Source: Fremontodendron californicum (lineage: Eukaryota > Streptophyta > Magnoliopsida > Malvales > Malvaceae). From it: a DNA stretch of 64,000 nucleotides. Positions 1 to 10,426 of this stretch are shown here, one piece after another; position 1 is the stretch's first letter, and the number at the start of each line of letters is the position of its first letter. The notes beneath the pieces were generated by a model. The model worked only from the letters and a program-made list of their open reading frames with translations. It was not told the origin of the DNA and did not search any database. The stretch spans positions 12,939,160 through 13,003,159 of the forward strand of contig JAULJL010000021.1 of assembly GCA_030761205.1 (NCBI GenBank). Reading direction: 5' to 3'. The translations under genes and the position numbers were made by a program.

Positions 1-181
1 TGTTTGAGTCTAATGTTTACTTGCTGCAAGTAAATCAAATCTGAGTTACAATTATTTGACTTGACATACCAGTGAGAATTGAAAAACAATTTCCTGTTAT
101 ATATGAAATATGTTCTTTGTCTGTGCAACAGGTTATTTCTTTGTTCCTTCTTGGATCATATTACCTTTTCCTGGATGATGT

Positions 182-344
182 GCCGGCTATTGCTGTTGTT
201 GTGTTTTGCGGTTTCGGCTCCTTCTATTGCCGATATTCAAGACAGATATTTACCGTAATTAATTGCAGTAACATTCATTATATACGCAATCACGAAAATA
301 AGACGCGACGAAAAATACATCTGCAATCGCAATTTAAATCCTTG
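182..344. mobile_element. Mutator-like MITE remnant (GGGATTTAAAT family)
   Basis: The right half aligns by eye with better copies at 45781-45963 and 50042-50225: the shared core of CGATATT and AAGACGCGACG-type blocks, ending in GCAATTTAAATCC. The left terminal repeat is diverged or lost. The DNA before and after it (1-181, 345-570) holds no gene I can support. Confidence 0.55.
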
Positions 345-570
345 TAAGGTAGAACTCATCTATATCATCATTCACATAAATGGCTGTCAATTAGATGGTT
401 AGATGAAGAAATCTATATAATCAACTAGCAAGACACCATACATTTAGTGCAAATGGCATAAAAAAATAGTAGTATCATTTTCTTACCTGTTCTGTTTAGC
501 TGCTGTTGCGTTAGCTCTAGATAATATCACTGTCTTCATGCCCTGTCTTTTGAATCATGAAGGGTACAAG

Positions 571-1080
571 TGTTGAATATGGCTTGAATATGGCTCAAAT
601 TCACCATAGGTGGCTTACCACCAATAATGGAGCTACCACTTGCACCACCAATAATGGAAGCTACCACTTGCAAATGGATGGTGGCTACTTTAGCTACCAC
701 TTGCAATGTGTTCCCACCAAGATAGGTGGTGGATGGTGGCTATGGTGGCTGCCACTTGATGTATGTTCACACCTTGATATTTTGGCTATAAATAGCCATG
801 TAGAGTAAGAGAGAAAAAATGAGTGAGTGTGAGTTAGAGCTAAAGTGTTGAAGCAAATACTCTGTGTTTATAGAGTTTTCTGGTATTGTGTGAGTTGTGA
901 GTTCAGTGCTAGCATAGCACCTTGAATTCTGTATTTGTTTGTACTCCATCTCCATTAATACAAAGCTTCAAGCTCCTCCTCCCGTGGATGTAAGCACACT
1001 TGCTGAACCACGTAAAATATCGTTGTTTTTTCAGTGTGTTTAAATCGGTTTTAGTAATATCGATCTAGTTCCGCACAACA
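571..1080 (+). repeat. 5' LTR of Copia element
   Basis: A 510-bp LTR beginning TGTTGAATAT and ending CCGCACAACA. It differs from the 3' LTR at only three positions that I can find (C/T in the TATA region, C/T in the CTCCTCC stretch, G/A near ATATCG). A TATA box, TATAAATA, lies at 787-794 and marks the likely transcription start region. Confidence 0.95.
787..794 (+). promoter_or_regulatory. TATA box of Copia 5' LTR
   Basis: TATAAATA followed about 30 bp later by a purine-rich GAGAGAAAAAATGAG leader, the expected U3/R boundary. The same box is present in the 3' LTR, with one change just before it. Confidence 0.7.
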
Positions 1081-1083
1081 AAT

Positions 1084-1096
1084 TGGTATCAGAGCC
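1084..1096 (+). other. Primer binding site (initiator tRNA-Met)
   Basis: TGGTATCAGAGCC sits three bases after the 5' LTR. This is the classic complement to the 3' end of plant initiator tRNA-Met used to prime minus-strand synthesis in Copia elements. Confidence 0.9.
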
Positions 1097-1217
1097 AATT
1101 TTTACGTAAAACCGAGTTTGTTCGATTCTGTCCGTTTTTTCAAAAGTGCTCCAATTTGTGTTTTGAAAATACCAGGTTGAAGAGGTCGTTGAGAGGAGTG
1201 CAACAGAATCAACCAGA

Positions 1218-1460
1218 GGCCCAGAAGACGCCGCACGCGCCCACACGCGCCGCCAGAAGGAGAGCCCACGCGCCTCACTCGCACACGCGCCGCTGGAGGT
1301 TGAAGACGCGTGAAGCCCACGCGCAGCACGCGCCGCACGCGCCTTCCAGAGGTTGAAGGCGAGTGATCTCACGCGCCCCACGCGCCGGTCACCTCCTTGC
1401 CTCTACGCGCTCCACGCGCCGCCGCACGCGCCGCTGTACGCGCCCCATGCGCCGCCGTAG
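1218..1460 (+). repeat. GC-rich CACGCGCC-type simple repeat in Copia leader
   Basis: Irregular reiteration of CACGCGCC and CGCCGC blocks between the PBS and gag, strikingly GC-rich against an AT-rich background. Open frames on both strands here arise from the repeat and are not genes. Confidence 0.8.
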
Positions 1461-1717
1461 CTCCGACCAACTTTTTCGGGCCATTTTTTGAGCCGTTTCA
1501 AAACACGATTCCGAGACTTTTCCAAGCCGGTTGAGCTAAACCGAGTCCATTTCGAGCCACCTGCAGCAGAATATTCGCAGAATATTCACCGTGTGTCCAA
1601 AATTTACACAGTTGGACCCGTTCCTGGCTATTTCGACTATTCCGGACTCAACCGCGGCATCCGGTTTTCCATACAGGTACCGGAAAAACTCTGAGTTGGT
1701 AATTTTGTTTTATTACC

Positions 1718-3013
1718 ATGGCAGAATCATTAGAGACACATGAAACAACCAGCAGCGCACCATCAAGTTCTTACATCAGAAAGAACTCGATGACCACTGC
1801 AAAGTTCGAGGTGGAGAAATTTGATGGCACCAACAACTTTGGCATGTGGCAGTGCGAAGTTCAGGATCTGTTATTCCGAGAGGGTTCACATATCGCTCTG
1901 GAAGACAGACCCAGAGATATTTCTGAAGATGACTGGAAGTTTGTCAACCGTCAGGCTTGTGGCACAATCCGGTTATGCCTAGCCAAGGACCAGAAGTACT
2001 TTGTCATGAGAGAGAATAATGCAAAAACTCTCTGGAAACAACTCGAGGACAAGTACATGACAAAAAGCATGGAGAACAGACTCTATCTGAAGAAAAAGTT
2101 GTTCCGCTTCCAGTATATGCAAGGTATCACCATGCAGGAGCATCTAGTAAGTTTTAACAAAATCCTCGCTGATCTTGAAAATCTAGATGCAAATATCTCT
2201 GATGAAGATAAGGCTCTTACTCTGTTAAATTCCTTGCCTGATAGCTATGATCATTTAACCACTACACTGTTATATGGTAAAAATGATATAGAATATGTTA
2301 ATGTTAGTAATGCTCTGGTGAATAATGAGTATCGGAAAAAGGATCAGCATGATCACCAGAATACTACACCAGAAGCTTTAACTGTGTACAGAGGCAGGAC
2401 GAACAACCAAGGAGCCGGAGAAAACAAGCGAGGTAATTCCCATTCAAAGAGGGGATCATCAAGAACACGACTCTCAAGGGACGAGTGTGCCTTTTGCCAT
2501 GAAAAAGGGCACTGGAGGAAAAACTGTCCTAACATGGAGAAATCGACTGTGAATGTAGCTCAAGAATCTGAGGGAGAGGAAGACTCTGCATTTACGATTT
2601 CCACAACAACACACTCTTCAGATCAATGGATTCTGGATTCCGGATGTTCCTACCACATGTGTCCGAACCGGAAGTGGTTCTCAAACTTCAAGGAGTTTGA
2701 TGGAGGGATTGTCCTTATGGGCAATGACAATACTTGTCACACTAGAGGCATCGGAACGATCCGACTAAAAATGCATGACGGTACAATCAGACAACTTACA
2801 GACGTAAGGTATGTCCCTGATCTCAAGAAGAACCTCATATCACTGGGGGTCTTAGACTCAAATGGTTACAAGGTGACCATTCAGAATGGAGTCCTGAGAG
2901 TTGTACGTGGAGCATTCTTAGCAATGAAGGGTTATATGAAGGGAAATCTGTATCTCCTTGACAGAGAAACTGTGACAGGCAGAGCAACAGCCTCTCACAG
3001 AATGATGGGATAA
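1718..3013 (+). pseudogene. gag-pr: Copia gag-protease, truncated
   Basis: A 431-codon frame. Residues about 27-215 are the gag UBN2-type region (W and YL-rich helices, including LWKQLEDKY and the LNSLP motif). A CCHC zinc knuckle lies at C257-x2-C260-x4-H265-x4-C270, followed by the aspartic protease active site D307-S-G. It then enters the pre-integrase region (GNLYLLD) and ends at a frameshift created by a deletion near 3005-3025. The protein would package RNA and cut the polyprotein. The frame is open to the junction, so Gag itself may still be made. The start is the first ATG after the leader, in good context. Confidence 0.85.
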
Positions 3014-3022
3014 TCCGACACT

Positions 3023-3906
3023 TCACTGTTCCTGGCACTCCCCAGCAGAATGGAGTTGCAGAAAGGATGAACCGAACTTTGGTTGATAAAGTTCGCTGCA
3101 TGTTATCCCAGTCGGGCTTGAGCAAAGCATTTTGGGCGGAGGCTTTATTGCACGCCTCCCACATTATCAACAGACTACCCTCTACCGCAATTGATGGGAA
3201 AACTCCCATAGAGGTGTGGTCCGGACATTCTGCCACTGATTATGATCGGCTTCGTATTTTCGGATGCCCAGCATATTTTCACGTAAGTGAATCAAAACTG
3301 GATCCTAGAGCCAAGAAAGCTGTCTTCTTGGGCTTTAGTGAAGGAGTAAAGGCATTCCGATTGTGGAACCCTGAGTCAAAGAAAGTCATCGTAAGCCGAG
3401 ATGTTGCCTTTGACGAATCTGTAATGCTGAAACTGTCAACTCCAGAGAATGTGAACCATGATTCTCTAAAGCAGGTAGAGTTTGAATCAGAAGATGCTGG
3501 TCAAAATTCTGATGAATCTGAACCAGAATCTGATGACACCTTAACTGAAGTGGAGGAGTCATCACCGGAAATCTTTCAGCAACCTGAATTAGTTGCCACC
3601 AGCAGACCAAAAAGACATATTCGGAAACCTGCTCGGTACACAGACATGGTGGCATACGCCCTTCCAGTAATTGATGATTATGTCCCGATCAATTACAAAG
3701 AAGCTGTAAACAGCCCCGAGCATGCCCAGTGGAAGGAGGCGATGGATGAAGAGATGACATCACTTCATCAGAATCAGACTTGGAAGTTGGTTCCACTTCC
3801 AACACTCAAAAGATCAATTGGGTGCAAATGGGTCTTTGCCAAAAAGGAGGGTGCTACCGGCAAAGATAGCATCAGATACAAAGCCAGATTGGTAGCCAAA
3901 GGTTAG
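3023..3906 (+). pseudogene. pol: Copia integrase C-terminal part and start of reverse transcriptase
   Basis: This begins in the middle of the integrase core (PGTPQQNGVAER, including the catalytic Glu) in a different frame from gag, so the HHCC domain and first catalytic Asp residues were deleted. It continues through the GKTPIEVW and FGCPAY integrase tail and an acidic linker to the RT entry (WKEAMDEEM, GCKWVF, KARLVAKG). It stops at an in-frame TAG at 3904-3906 where related elements read through. No functional integrase can result. Confidence 0.85.
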
Positions 3907-4470
3907 GCTCAAAAAGAAGGAATAGACTACAATGAGGTATTTTCACCTGTTGTTAAGCATGCATCTATTCGGATCTTATTGGCTTTAGTAGCACTGTATG
4001 ACCTAGAGTTAGTTCAACTTGATGTAAAAACTGCATTCCTCCATGGTTCATTAGAGGAGGAAATTTATATGACTCAACCAGATGGTTTTGGAGTCCCCAG
4101 TCGCAAAGACTACAAAAGCAAGTTGAACCGGTCACTGTATGGTCTGAAACAATCCCGTGACAGCAGTACAAACGGTTGGACTGTTTCATGACAGGATGAA
4201 AAGTACACACACAGTCAATTTGATCACTGTGTTTATTTCCGGAAACTTCAAGATGGATCATTTGTCTATCTGCTGAAAAAGGCAAGGTGGAGATCGACAG
4301 GCTGAAGGCTCAACTGAGCTCAGAGTTCGAGATGAAGGATCTTGGAGAAGCAAATAAATTATTGGGAAGGATATTAGAATAGACAGAAAAATTGACTCAG
4401 GCTCAGTGCATTGATGGATCATGCCAATGCAGTAGGTGCCCTGATGTATGTAATGGTGTATATGACACCT
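3907..4470 (+). pseudogene. pol: Copia reverse transcriptase / RNase H remnants
   Basis: After the TAG the RT reading continues (EGIDYNEVFSPV, LDVKTAFLHG, LYGLKQS) to about 4150, then shifts frame. The FVYLL segment near 4260 jumps directly to KAEIDRL-like sequence, so the catalytic YVDD is missing. Near 4425 only a scrap of the RNase H region (AVGALMYV) survives. At least one stop, one frameshift and two deletions are visible. Confidence 0.8.
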
Positions 4471-4523
4471 GAAGGAGAAAGGAGGAAGCTCTGATCTGTG
4501 AATTCTCTCTGTGGATTCTCGCC

Positions 4524-4533
4524 AAGGTGGAGA
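4524..4533 (+). other. Polypurine tract of Copia element
   Basis: AAGGTGGAGA immediately precedes the 3' LTR, in the normal position for the plus-strand primer. Confidence 0.8.
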
Positions 4534-4534
4534 T

Positions 4535-5044
4535 TGTTGAATATGGCTTGAATATGGCTCAAATTCACCATAGGTGGCTTACCACCAATAATGGAGCTAC
4601 CACTTGCACCACCAATAATGGAAGCTACCACTTGCAAATGGATGGTGGCTACTTTAGCTACCACTTGCAATGTGTTCCCACCAAGATAGGTGGTGGATGG
4701 TGGCTATGGTGGCTGCCACTTGATGTATGTTCACACCTTGATATTTTGGTTATAAATAGCCATGTAGAGTAAGAGAGAAAAAATGAGTGAGTGTGAGTTA
4801 GAGCTAAAGTGTTGAAGCAAATACTCTGTGTTTATAGAGTTTTCTGGTATTGTGTGAGTTGTGAGTTCAGTGCTAGCATAGCACCTTGAATTCTGTATTT
4901 GTTTGTACTCCATCTCCATTAATACAAAGCTTCAAGCTCCTCCTTCCGTGGATGTAAGCACACTTGCTGAACCACGTAAAATATCATTGTTTTTTCAGTG
5001 TGTTTAAATCGGTTTTAGTAATATCGATCTAGTTCCGCACAACA
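4535..5044 (+). repeat. 3' LTR of Copia element
   Basis: 510 bp, same length as the 5' LTR with three substitutions. It is followed directly by the ACAAG target duplication. Confidence 0.95.
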
Positions 5045-5640
5045 ACAAGAAATTGTTAAGCACTTTTTTTTTTCTTCTTTAAAATTTTGTTCTTAATGTA
5101 GATTATGGCACTATTCTTTAAAATTTTGTTCTTAAGGTAGTTTATGGCACTATTCTTCAATAGCTGGTACGTAGGATTTTTTTTTTTTTTTTTACTATAG
5201 GCATGGCTAGGAGTTGGAATTGTGTTTTATGTGTTATTGGAGTGATAGCTGTATTGTCTCTCCTCTTTATGTTCTTCATTGTATGGAGACCAAGGGCCGG
5301 GGGAGGGGCTAACTCTCGAGGAAATTGAGACGAAATGCTTATAGGTTTTGTTGCCACCTATTCAACCTTTGAATGCTACATAGAATTCATATACCTATGT
5401 AATTTCATCTATGCAGGGCTATAGTTATAAAAAGTAAAAGCAAAATGTAAAGAACACTATCTCATGGCTCTACCTTCTCTTTAGAGGAAAGTAATACCAC
5501 AAATGTAATTTTGTTCTGATATATGTTATCTCTCTCTGACTCTGATTGGAACTTTATCTGGTATCAATTAATGGACATGCATATGGAGTTTGATGACAGG
5601 GAAAGAATTAACCTAAAGAACATTACAACGGAGATATAGC
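5045..5640. other. Intergenic DNA with a short tandem duplication
   Basis: A roughly 45-bp unit (TTCTTTAAAATTTTGTTC...) is repeated twice at about 5076-5160. A T15 run lies near 5180. A 42-codon frame at 5203-5331 with one hydrophobic helix is too short to call. No gene is supported. Confidence 0.6.
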
Positions 5641-5840
5641 GTATGTTGCTCAGACTTCAATTTTTTTTTTGAAGTATTCATATTCGATACTTGTATCTGA
5701 CGCATATTCGGATATGAGTATGGAAATATGACATTCCAAGCACCCTTTAAATACATGAATTTTTTTTAAAAAAAATTAAACATATTCGTATCAGATACAT
5801 ACCCGTATCTGACACTCACACCCGAATCCGAGTATCTATC
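5641..5840. mobile_element. TIR MITE (CTATGTTACTCGGACTC family)
   Basis: Inverted terminal regions (TATGTTGCTCAGACT on the left, AATCCGAGTATCTA on the right) flank a palindromic core with repeated TATCTGAC and GATACATA words. The same family recurs at 44548, 47689 and 48327. It sits only about 40 bp beyond the stop codon of the glycosyltransferase, so it probably lies in or near that gene's 3' UTR. Confidence 0.7.
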
Positions 5841-5878
5841 TATGAGCTGCTTCTTCCTCTCAGGTGCTAGGTTGCTTC

Positions 5879-7363
5879 CTATCCTAAGCTCTTTTGCATG
5901 ATATCTTGGATTAACTGTGTAATATTGAGGTGAGAAGATCCCCCTATTTCAACAGCCTTATTTGCCATTTCTCTAAGTTTCTTGGCTCTATTTCTTCTCT
6001 CTTCTCCATCCTCTCCTCCATCCATCATCTTTTCTATAGCCTCTTTAACATCTTCCTTCTTCACCAACACTCCAATTTTCTCTTCTTCAGCCCACTTCAC
6101 AGGCTCCTCTACTCCAACCTTCACTCCAATTTTAAGTATTTGTACAGCCAATTTCTCATTAGCAAACTGGTCTGCAAATAGCGGCCAAGTTATCAATGGC
6201 TGACCGGCAGAGATAGCTTCAACAGTTGAATTCCAGCCACAATGAGTTAGGAAAGCTCCGATTGCAGGATGCGACAATATTAGTACTTGTGGAGCCCAAC
6301 CCCGGATCAAAAGGCCTCTTCCTTTTGTTCTTTCCTCAAAACCATCTTCTGAAATCCAATTCTCTACTTGGTTTGATGTAACACTGCCTCTTATAACCCA
6401 AATAAATGGTCTATTCGATGCCTCTAACCCTAAACCCAGCTCTATTGATTGTGAGGGTATTACATTCGATTGGCTTCCTAGACAGGCATAGATTACAGAT
6501 CCTGATTCTTGAGAATCAAGCCATTTCAAGCATTGGTGTTCATCAACTGAGGACTTGTTAATATTACCTCTCTGAGCCTTATCAATGGCATCTTTGTTAC
6601 ATAGAGAAACTGGACCAATGCACCATACTTTGTTTCCTCTTGCTTTCCTGTATTCCTTAACATATTCTGGCTCCATCTCTTCGAAAGTGTTTATGATTAC
6701 GCCATACGAGGCTAGCTCCGTCTTCTTAATTTGCTCGGAAAATTCCTTCAGGTTTTCAGACATAACTTCTGCAATCTGTGATTTAGTAAACTCAACTTTG
6801 TCAGGCATGTTAGGCACAACAAAGTACTCTTTATCAGAGGTTATGTGGTTAAGAATCTTTGAGATTCCTAAATTATGGATGCAAAGAAGAAGAAAGCAAC
6901 AAACTCCATGGAAAACAATCCTCGGAATCTGAAACTGGTTAGATATGTTGAGCGTATACGACAACAAGACATCAGAAATGATACAGCTTGGCCGTGGATT
7001 TAGCTCCTCGAACAGTTTTTGAACTGGCTTTTCTAGCATGTTGGCTGCCTGGAAGAAATTCAAGGCTAAGCTAAATGAAGGCAGCAAGTCGAAGTTTTCG
7101 CACCCTTCTGGCAATCCAGATTCTGCGCAAGGAAATGGGAATTCAACTAAACGGATGGAGAGCCCTGATTCAATGGCTCGATCAAGAATTGTTTTGAATC
7201 GGGCTGCGTTATGAGGAGTCGTAACAATGGTTACGATCAGGCCTTGCTGTGCCAATAATCTAGCTATGTCTATCATGGGGGTCATATGGCCTTGAGCCAT
7301 GAAGGGAAACACCACAAAGTGAAGCTGCTCGACTTGAGTAGCCATGGAAACTGTTAGAACCAA
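5879..7363 (-). CDS. UDP-glycosyltransferase, UGT73 family (likely flavonoid/terpenoid-type O-glucosyltransferase)
   Basis: A single uninterrupted exon of 494 codons. It transfers a sugar from a UDP-sugar to a small acceptor in the cytosol. Visible features: catalytic His26 in the N-terminal GHMTP motif, partner Asp131 in IISDVLL, and a full 44-residue PSPG donor-binding box at 356-399 starting WAPQ, containing HCGWNS and ending DQ. Trp377 at box position 22 and the terminal Gln399 are typical of UDP-glucose users. The CLGS and LEASNRPFIWVIRG blocks match the UGT73C-type group. Met7 (MATQ...) may be the true start, because family members begin close to the first beta strand; this would shorten it by six residues. 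No damage is visible. The acceptor cannot be predicted from sequence. Confidence 0.93.
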   Translation of the reverse strand: MVLTVSMATQVEQLHFVVFPFMAQGHMTPMIDIARLLAQQGLIVTIVTTPHNAARFKTILDRAIESGLSIRLVEFPFPCAESGLPEGCENFDLLPSFSLALNFFQAANMLEKPVQKLFEELNPRPSCIISDVLLSYTLNISNQFQIPRIVFHGVCCFLLLCIHNLGISKILNHITSDKEYFVVPNMPDKVEFTKSQIAEVMSENLKEFSEQIKKTELASYGVIINTFEEMEPEYVKEYRKARGNKVWCIGPVSLCNKDAIDKAQRGNINKSSVDEHQCLKWLDSQESGSVIYACLGSQSNVIPSQSIELGLGLEASNRPFIWVIRGSVTSNQVENWISEDGFEERTKGRGLLIRGWAPQVLILSHPAIGAFLTHCGWNSTVEAISAGQPLITWPLFADQFANEKLAVQILKIGVKVGVEEPVKWAEEEKIGVLVKKEDVKEAIEKMMDGGEDGEERRNRAKKLREMANKAVEIGGSSHLNITQLIQDIMQKSLG

Positions 7364-7495
7364 AGCAAAAAATTGGTATAAGCTTCGGTTAAAACTCGAC
7401 TTAACAGAGAGTAGACGAAAAGTGATATTGGAAAAGCCAAGGCTTCACTTCAACATCAGTCATTACATAAGAAATGCTCCGGTATGCTTTCTTGA

Positions 7496-7754
7496 TAGAC
7501 CGGTGAAATTTTTTTATTTCTTTTATCTAAGATCGGTCTTAGAGGAGTTTGGGTCGCTCGGTCAAACTGATTATTATTTAAATAATATTAAAAAAATTAT
7601 AAAAAATTATTTTTTTATTAATATTTATATAATTAAATTTAAATAAAAAATATTTTATTATTATTTAAATAATAATTTAAGTCGACTTGAAAAAATTGTA
7701 TCGAAGTTTGGTTCAATACGGATCGAAAGAGTTATTTGACTTCGAGCATGTCTA
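7496..7754. mobile_element. hAT-like MITE, TIR TAGACC...
   Basis: 259 bp starting TAGACCGGTGAA and ending CGAGCATGTCTA, flanked by 8-bp duplications TTTCTTGA and TTTCCTGA (one mismatch). The centre is AT-rich and shares the GGTTCAATACGGATC-type subterminal text of the other family members. Confidence 0.75.
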
Positions 7755-8585
7755 TTTCCTGATGATGTAAGAGCATACATAAGCATTTTTTGTTTATCTA
7801 CAATAAGTGAGGTTCTACTACATATAGTATTGTTAGACTCTCTGGGAAGACCAAGACAAATACATTGACTTATAAATACTCATGAAGTGTCCTACACGGA
7901 ATCAAATTTGATTAGAGGAAAGTTAAAATTAAAGTAGTCTATCATTTTTGTTTTGGGATGTGTTTTATTATATGATTTTGAGTTTATCGATAATTTTTTA
8001 ATATTTTATTTATAAATATATATATATATATATATACATAAAAATATATTTTCATTAGATATATTTATATGATTATATGCATATACAGATTTTAAATATT
8101 ATAAAAAAATTTAATTTTCAAAATTTCAAACTTTAAATAACCGAAATAAGCATAAAAATGTTAGGAAATAAATAGTAAATTATTTTTCAATAGAATAATT
8201 TAATGAACATATATATTATTTTTAAATGAAATTATGAAAAATAAAAATGATTATAAGAGAAAGCATTAGAAATTGATTAAAAGAATAAATAAGTAAAAAT
8301 ATTAAAAGAAAAGTAGTAAAAAAAATCTTATACCAATAGGTACAAACGATACGAAATGGTTCGACCGGTATGGGTTGGTATAAACCAGTACTCAAATTGA
8401 AATGATATTTTAAGTTGACTATATCGATTTAAAGCAAATCCGATATGTATCGATCGATCAATATAGATACAGTACCAATAATGTAAAGGATACTACTCAA
8501 ATCAGCAACTGCAGCTCACAGACTCCTAAACAGAATCCCACAATATTTGCAACAAATCTCACAGCTGATAGGATAGCATAACAAG
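7755..8585. other. AT-rich intergenic DNA
   Basis: Contains a (TA)n run near 8015-8036 and, at 8330-8475, text of the GGTACAAACGATACGAAATGG kind that recalls eroded hAT-like MITE ends. No coding potential seen. Confidence 0.6.
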
Positions 8586-8846
8586 TAGAGGTGCTCATGG
8601 GCCGGGCCGCGGCCCATTTTTTTTTGCCCAGGCCCGCCCGTTTAGGCCCGAATCACTGTTCATTGGAATAAAAAATAAATTTTTTTATTTTTTTTTATTT
8701 TTTAAAATTAAATAAAAATAATATTATAATAATACTAAAACACTGTTCCGGGCCGGCCCGGAACATGAAATTGCCTGCCCAGGCGCGGCCCATATTGGGC
8801 CGGGCCTGCCGGGCCGGGCGGGCTGCCCGGCCCGTGAGCAGGTCTA
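8586..8846. mobile_element. hAT-like MITE with GC-rich palindromic ends
   Basis: 261 bp from TAGAGGTGCTCATGG to GTGAGCAGGTCTA with a perfect 8-bp target duplication ATAACAAG (8578-8585 and 8847-8854). The ends are runs of GGGCCGGGC and CCCGGCCC, so transcripts would fold strongly. Confidence 0.88.
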
Positions 8847-10426
8847 ATAACAAGCTTAGCCACAATTTAAATTTCAAATTGTAACAAGCTTAGAAGTTGT
8901 AATCTCCTAGGTAATTTGTACCTGTATATATTGACATCATCAATGAATGCAAAGTAAGCCTTTTCACTGCTGCAATCTTAGCCTTTACACTTGTTAGAAT
9001 TCAAAGAAGTATTTTGTTGCTTTAGGCAGAGTTTTTTTTGTTGGGGATCACCAAAAGCAATACAGTTATAATCAACAAAAAATACCAATAAAGATGAACA
9101 TTGCTTGTATTAACATTATCAGGGAACAAAAGAATAGACCATTTCCTTATCGAAATTAAATAATTACTTGCTTTAGCATTGATCAGTTAGTAAAGACAGA
9201 AACTGCAAATGGAACACGAAAATGACAATCAACTTGGACCATTGAATACACCAAAGATTAAGAACGAATAAAAAAAAGAAGAGGTTTTCGTAGCATACAT
9301 TACAAATAATACACAGTTTATTAAGTGCTTAACTAAATTAAAAATATTCACATGTATAACCTGAATATGGATGAGAGTATTTCTACAATGAGAATGACAT
9401 CTTCAAACATTGAAATTTGAAATGGTAACAACACCCAAAAAACAATGGAAATACTGAAATGCTAACAGTGCATAAATTAAAATCAAATCATCAATAAACT
9501 TTTAAGAATATCTAATTGAAACTAAAATCAGAAATCAAATATGTTAACAATTGTGTGGTCTATTGATAAAATGTTAGACTTTCAATTTTAATGATTAAGA
9601 ATTCAAATTATGACAACCTCAAATATAAAAATAAAATAAAAAATCAAATACAGTCAGAAGCAAAAAGCAATTTCATATTAAAAACATAAATATAAAAAAA
9701 GGCTTAAAAAATGAAAATCTGAATTACTTTCAAACTTAAAACAAATTTAACACAAATGTATACAAATATATCAGATAAAATCATAAAAAATAGAAATCTG
9801 CAGCATCTAGTAAAGCATTTAAAACATAAAGAGAGTAAAGATAAATAACTTTTATTTAGTGATCAATTATTATTTTTAATTTTTGTTAAATAAATTAATG
9901 AAAAATTTATTAAGTAATTTGATAAATTAAGATGGTTTTTGATCAATCAAATTGACTTGGTATATTTTTTACTTCTTTTAATTGGCTGGGTATTTTTGGG
10001 TCAAATGAATTGGATTTGAAGTAGACTTATAAGTTTTTTTAAACTAGAAACAAACCCACTTCGTTGGGGTATTTTTAATAAATTAATAATAATAAATTAA
10101 TTTTAAATTATATTTTATTAAATAATAATTATTTTTTTTATTTTTAAATTATAATAATATTAATATAATAATATTTTATTAATTTTGAAAATTAAATTTA
10201 TAATAATTGTTTATTTATAAATTATGTAATATAAATACATTTTTAAATATTATTTATATATATTTAAAAATATTTAGACTTTATTGTATGCAGTATATTT
10301 TTATTTATAAAATGTAAAAAATAAAAAATAAAATTATGATTTGTATTTTATTCTCTCGTAGCATCGAGTTTCTCACATAAGTTAGCAGCAAATTCGTTTT
10401 TTTCTTCTTCTTTTTTTACTTTTTTT
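8847..10426. other. AT-rich intergenic DNA
   Basis: No open frame, RNA gene or clear repeat structure was recognised, apart from poly-A/T and low-complexity tracts around 10060-10330. Confidence 0.6.

Larger units (their letters stand above)
571..5044 (+). mobile_element. Copia LTR retrotransposon, Tork/TNT1-like, internally defective
   Basis: A complete 4474-bp insertion with two 510-bp LTRs (TGTTG...ACA) and a perfect 5-bp target duplication ACAAG at 566-570 and 5045-5049. Order inside: PBS, GC-rich leader, gag with zinc knuckle, protease, then only pieces of integrase, reverse transcriptase and RNase H. The integrase HHCC region and first catalytic Asp residues, the RT YVDD block and most of RNase H are deleted, so it cannot move by itself. 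The gag and RT signatures are those of TNT1/Tork-type Copia elements. Confidence 0.95.

Noticed and set aside
72..347. 91-codon frame at the window start
   Set aside because: More than half is MITE sequence; the remaining piece preceded by CAACAG might be an exon but has no recognisable partner.
480..565. Minus-strand exon-like text ending in AGAACAG followed by GTAAGAAA
   Set aside because: A plausible donor site alone; no homologous protein or further exons were recognised.
1040..1381. Ala/Arg-rich frames in the Copia leader
   Set aside because: Caused by the CACGCGCC repeat; located in the untranslated leader of an LTR element.
5203..5331. 42-codon frame with one hydrophobic helix (VIGVIAVLSLLFMFFIVW)
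   Set aside because: Could be a terminal exon of a membrane protein, but no partner exons or family match were found on either side of the Copia element.
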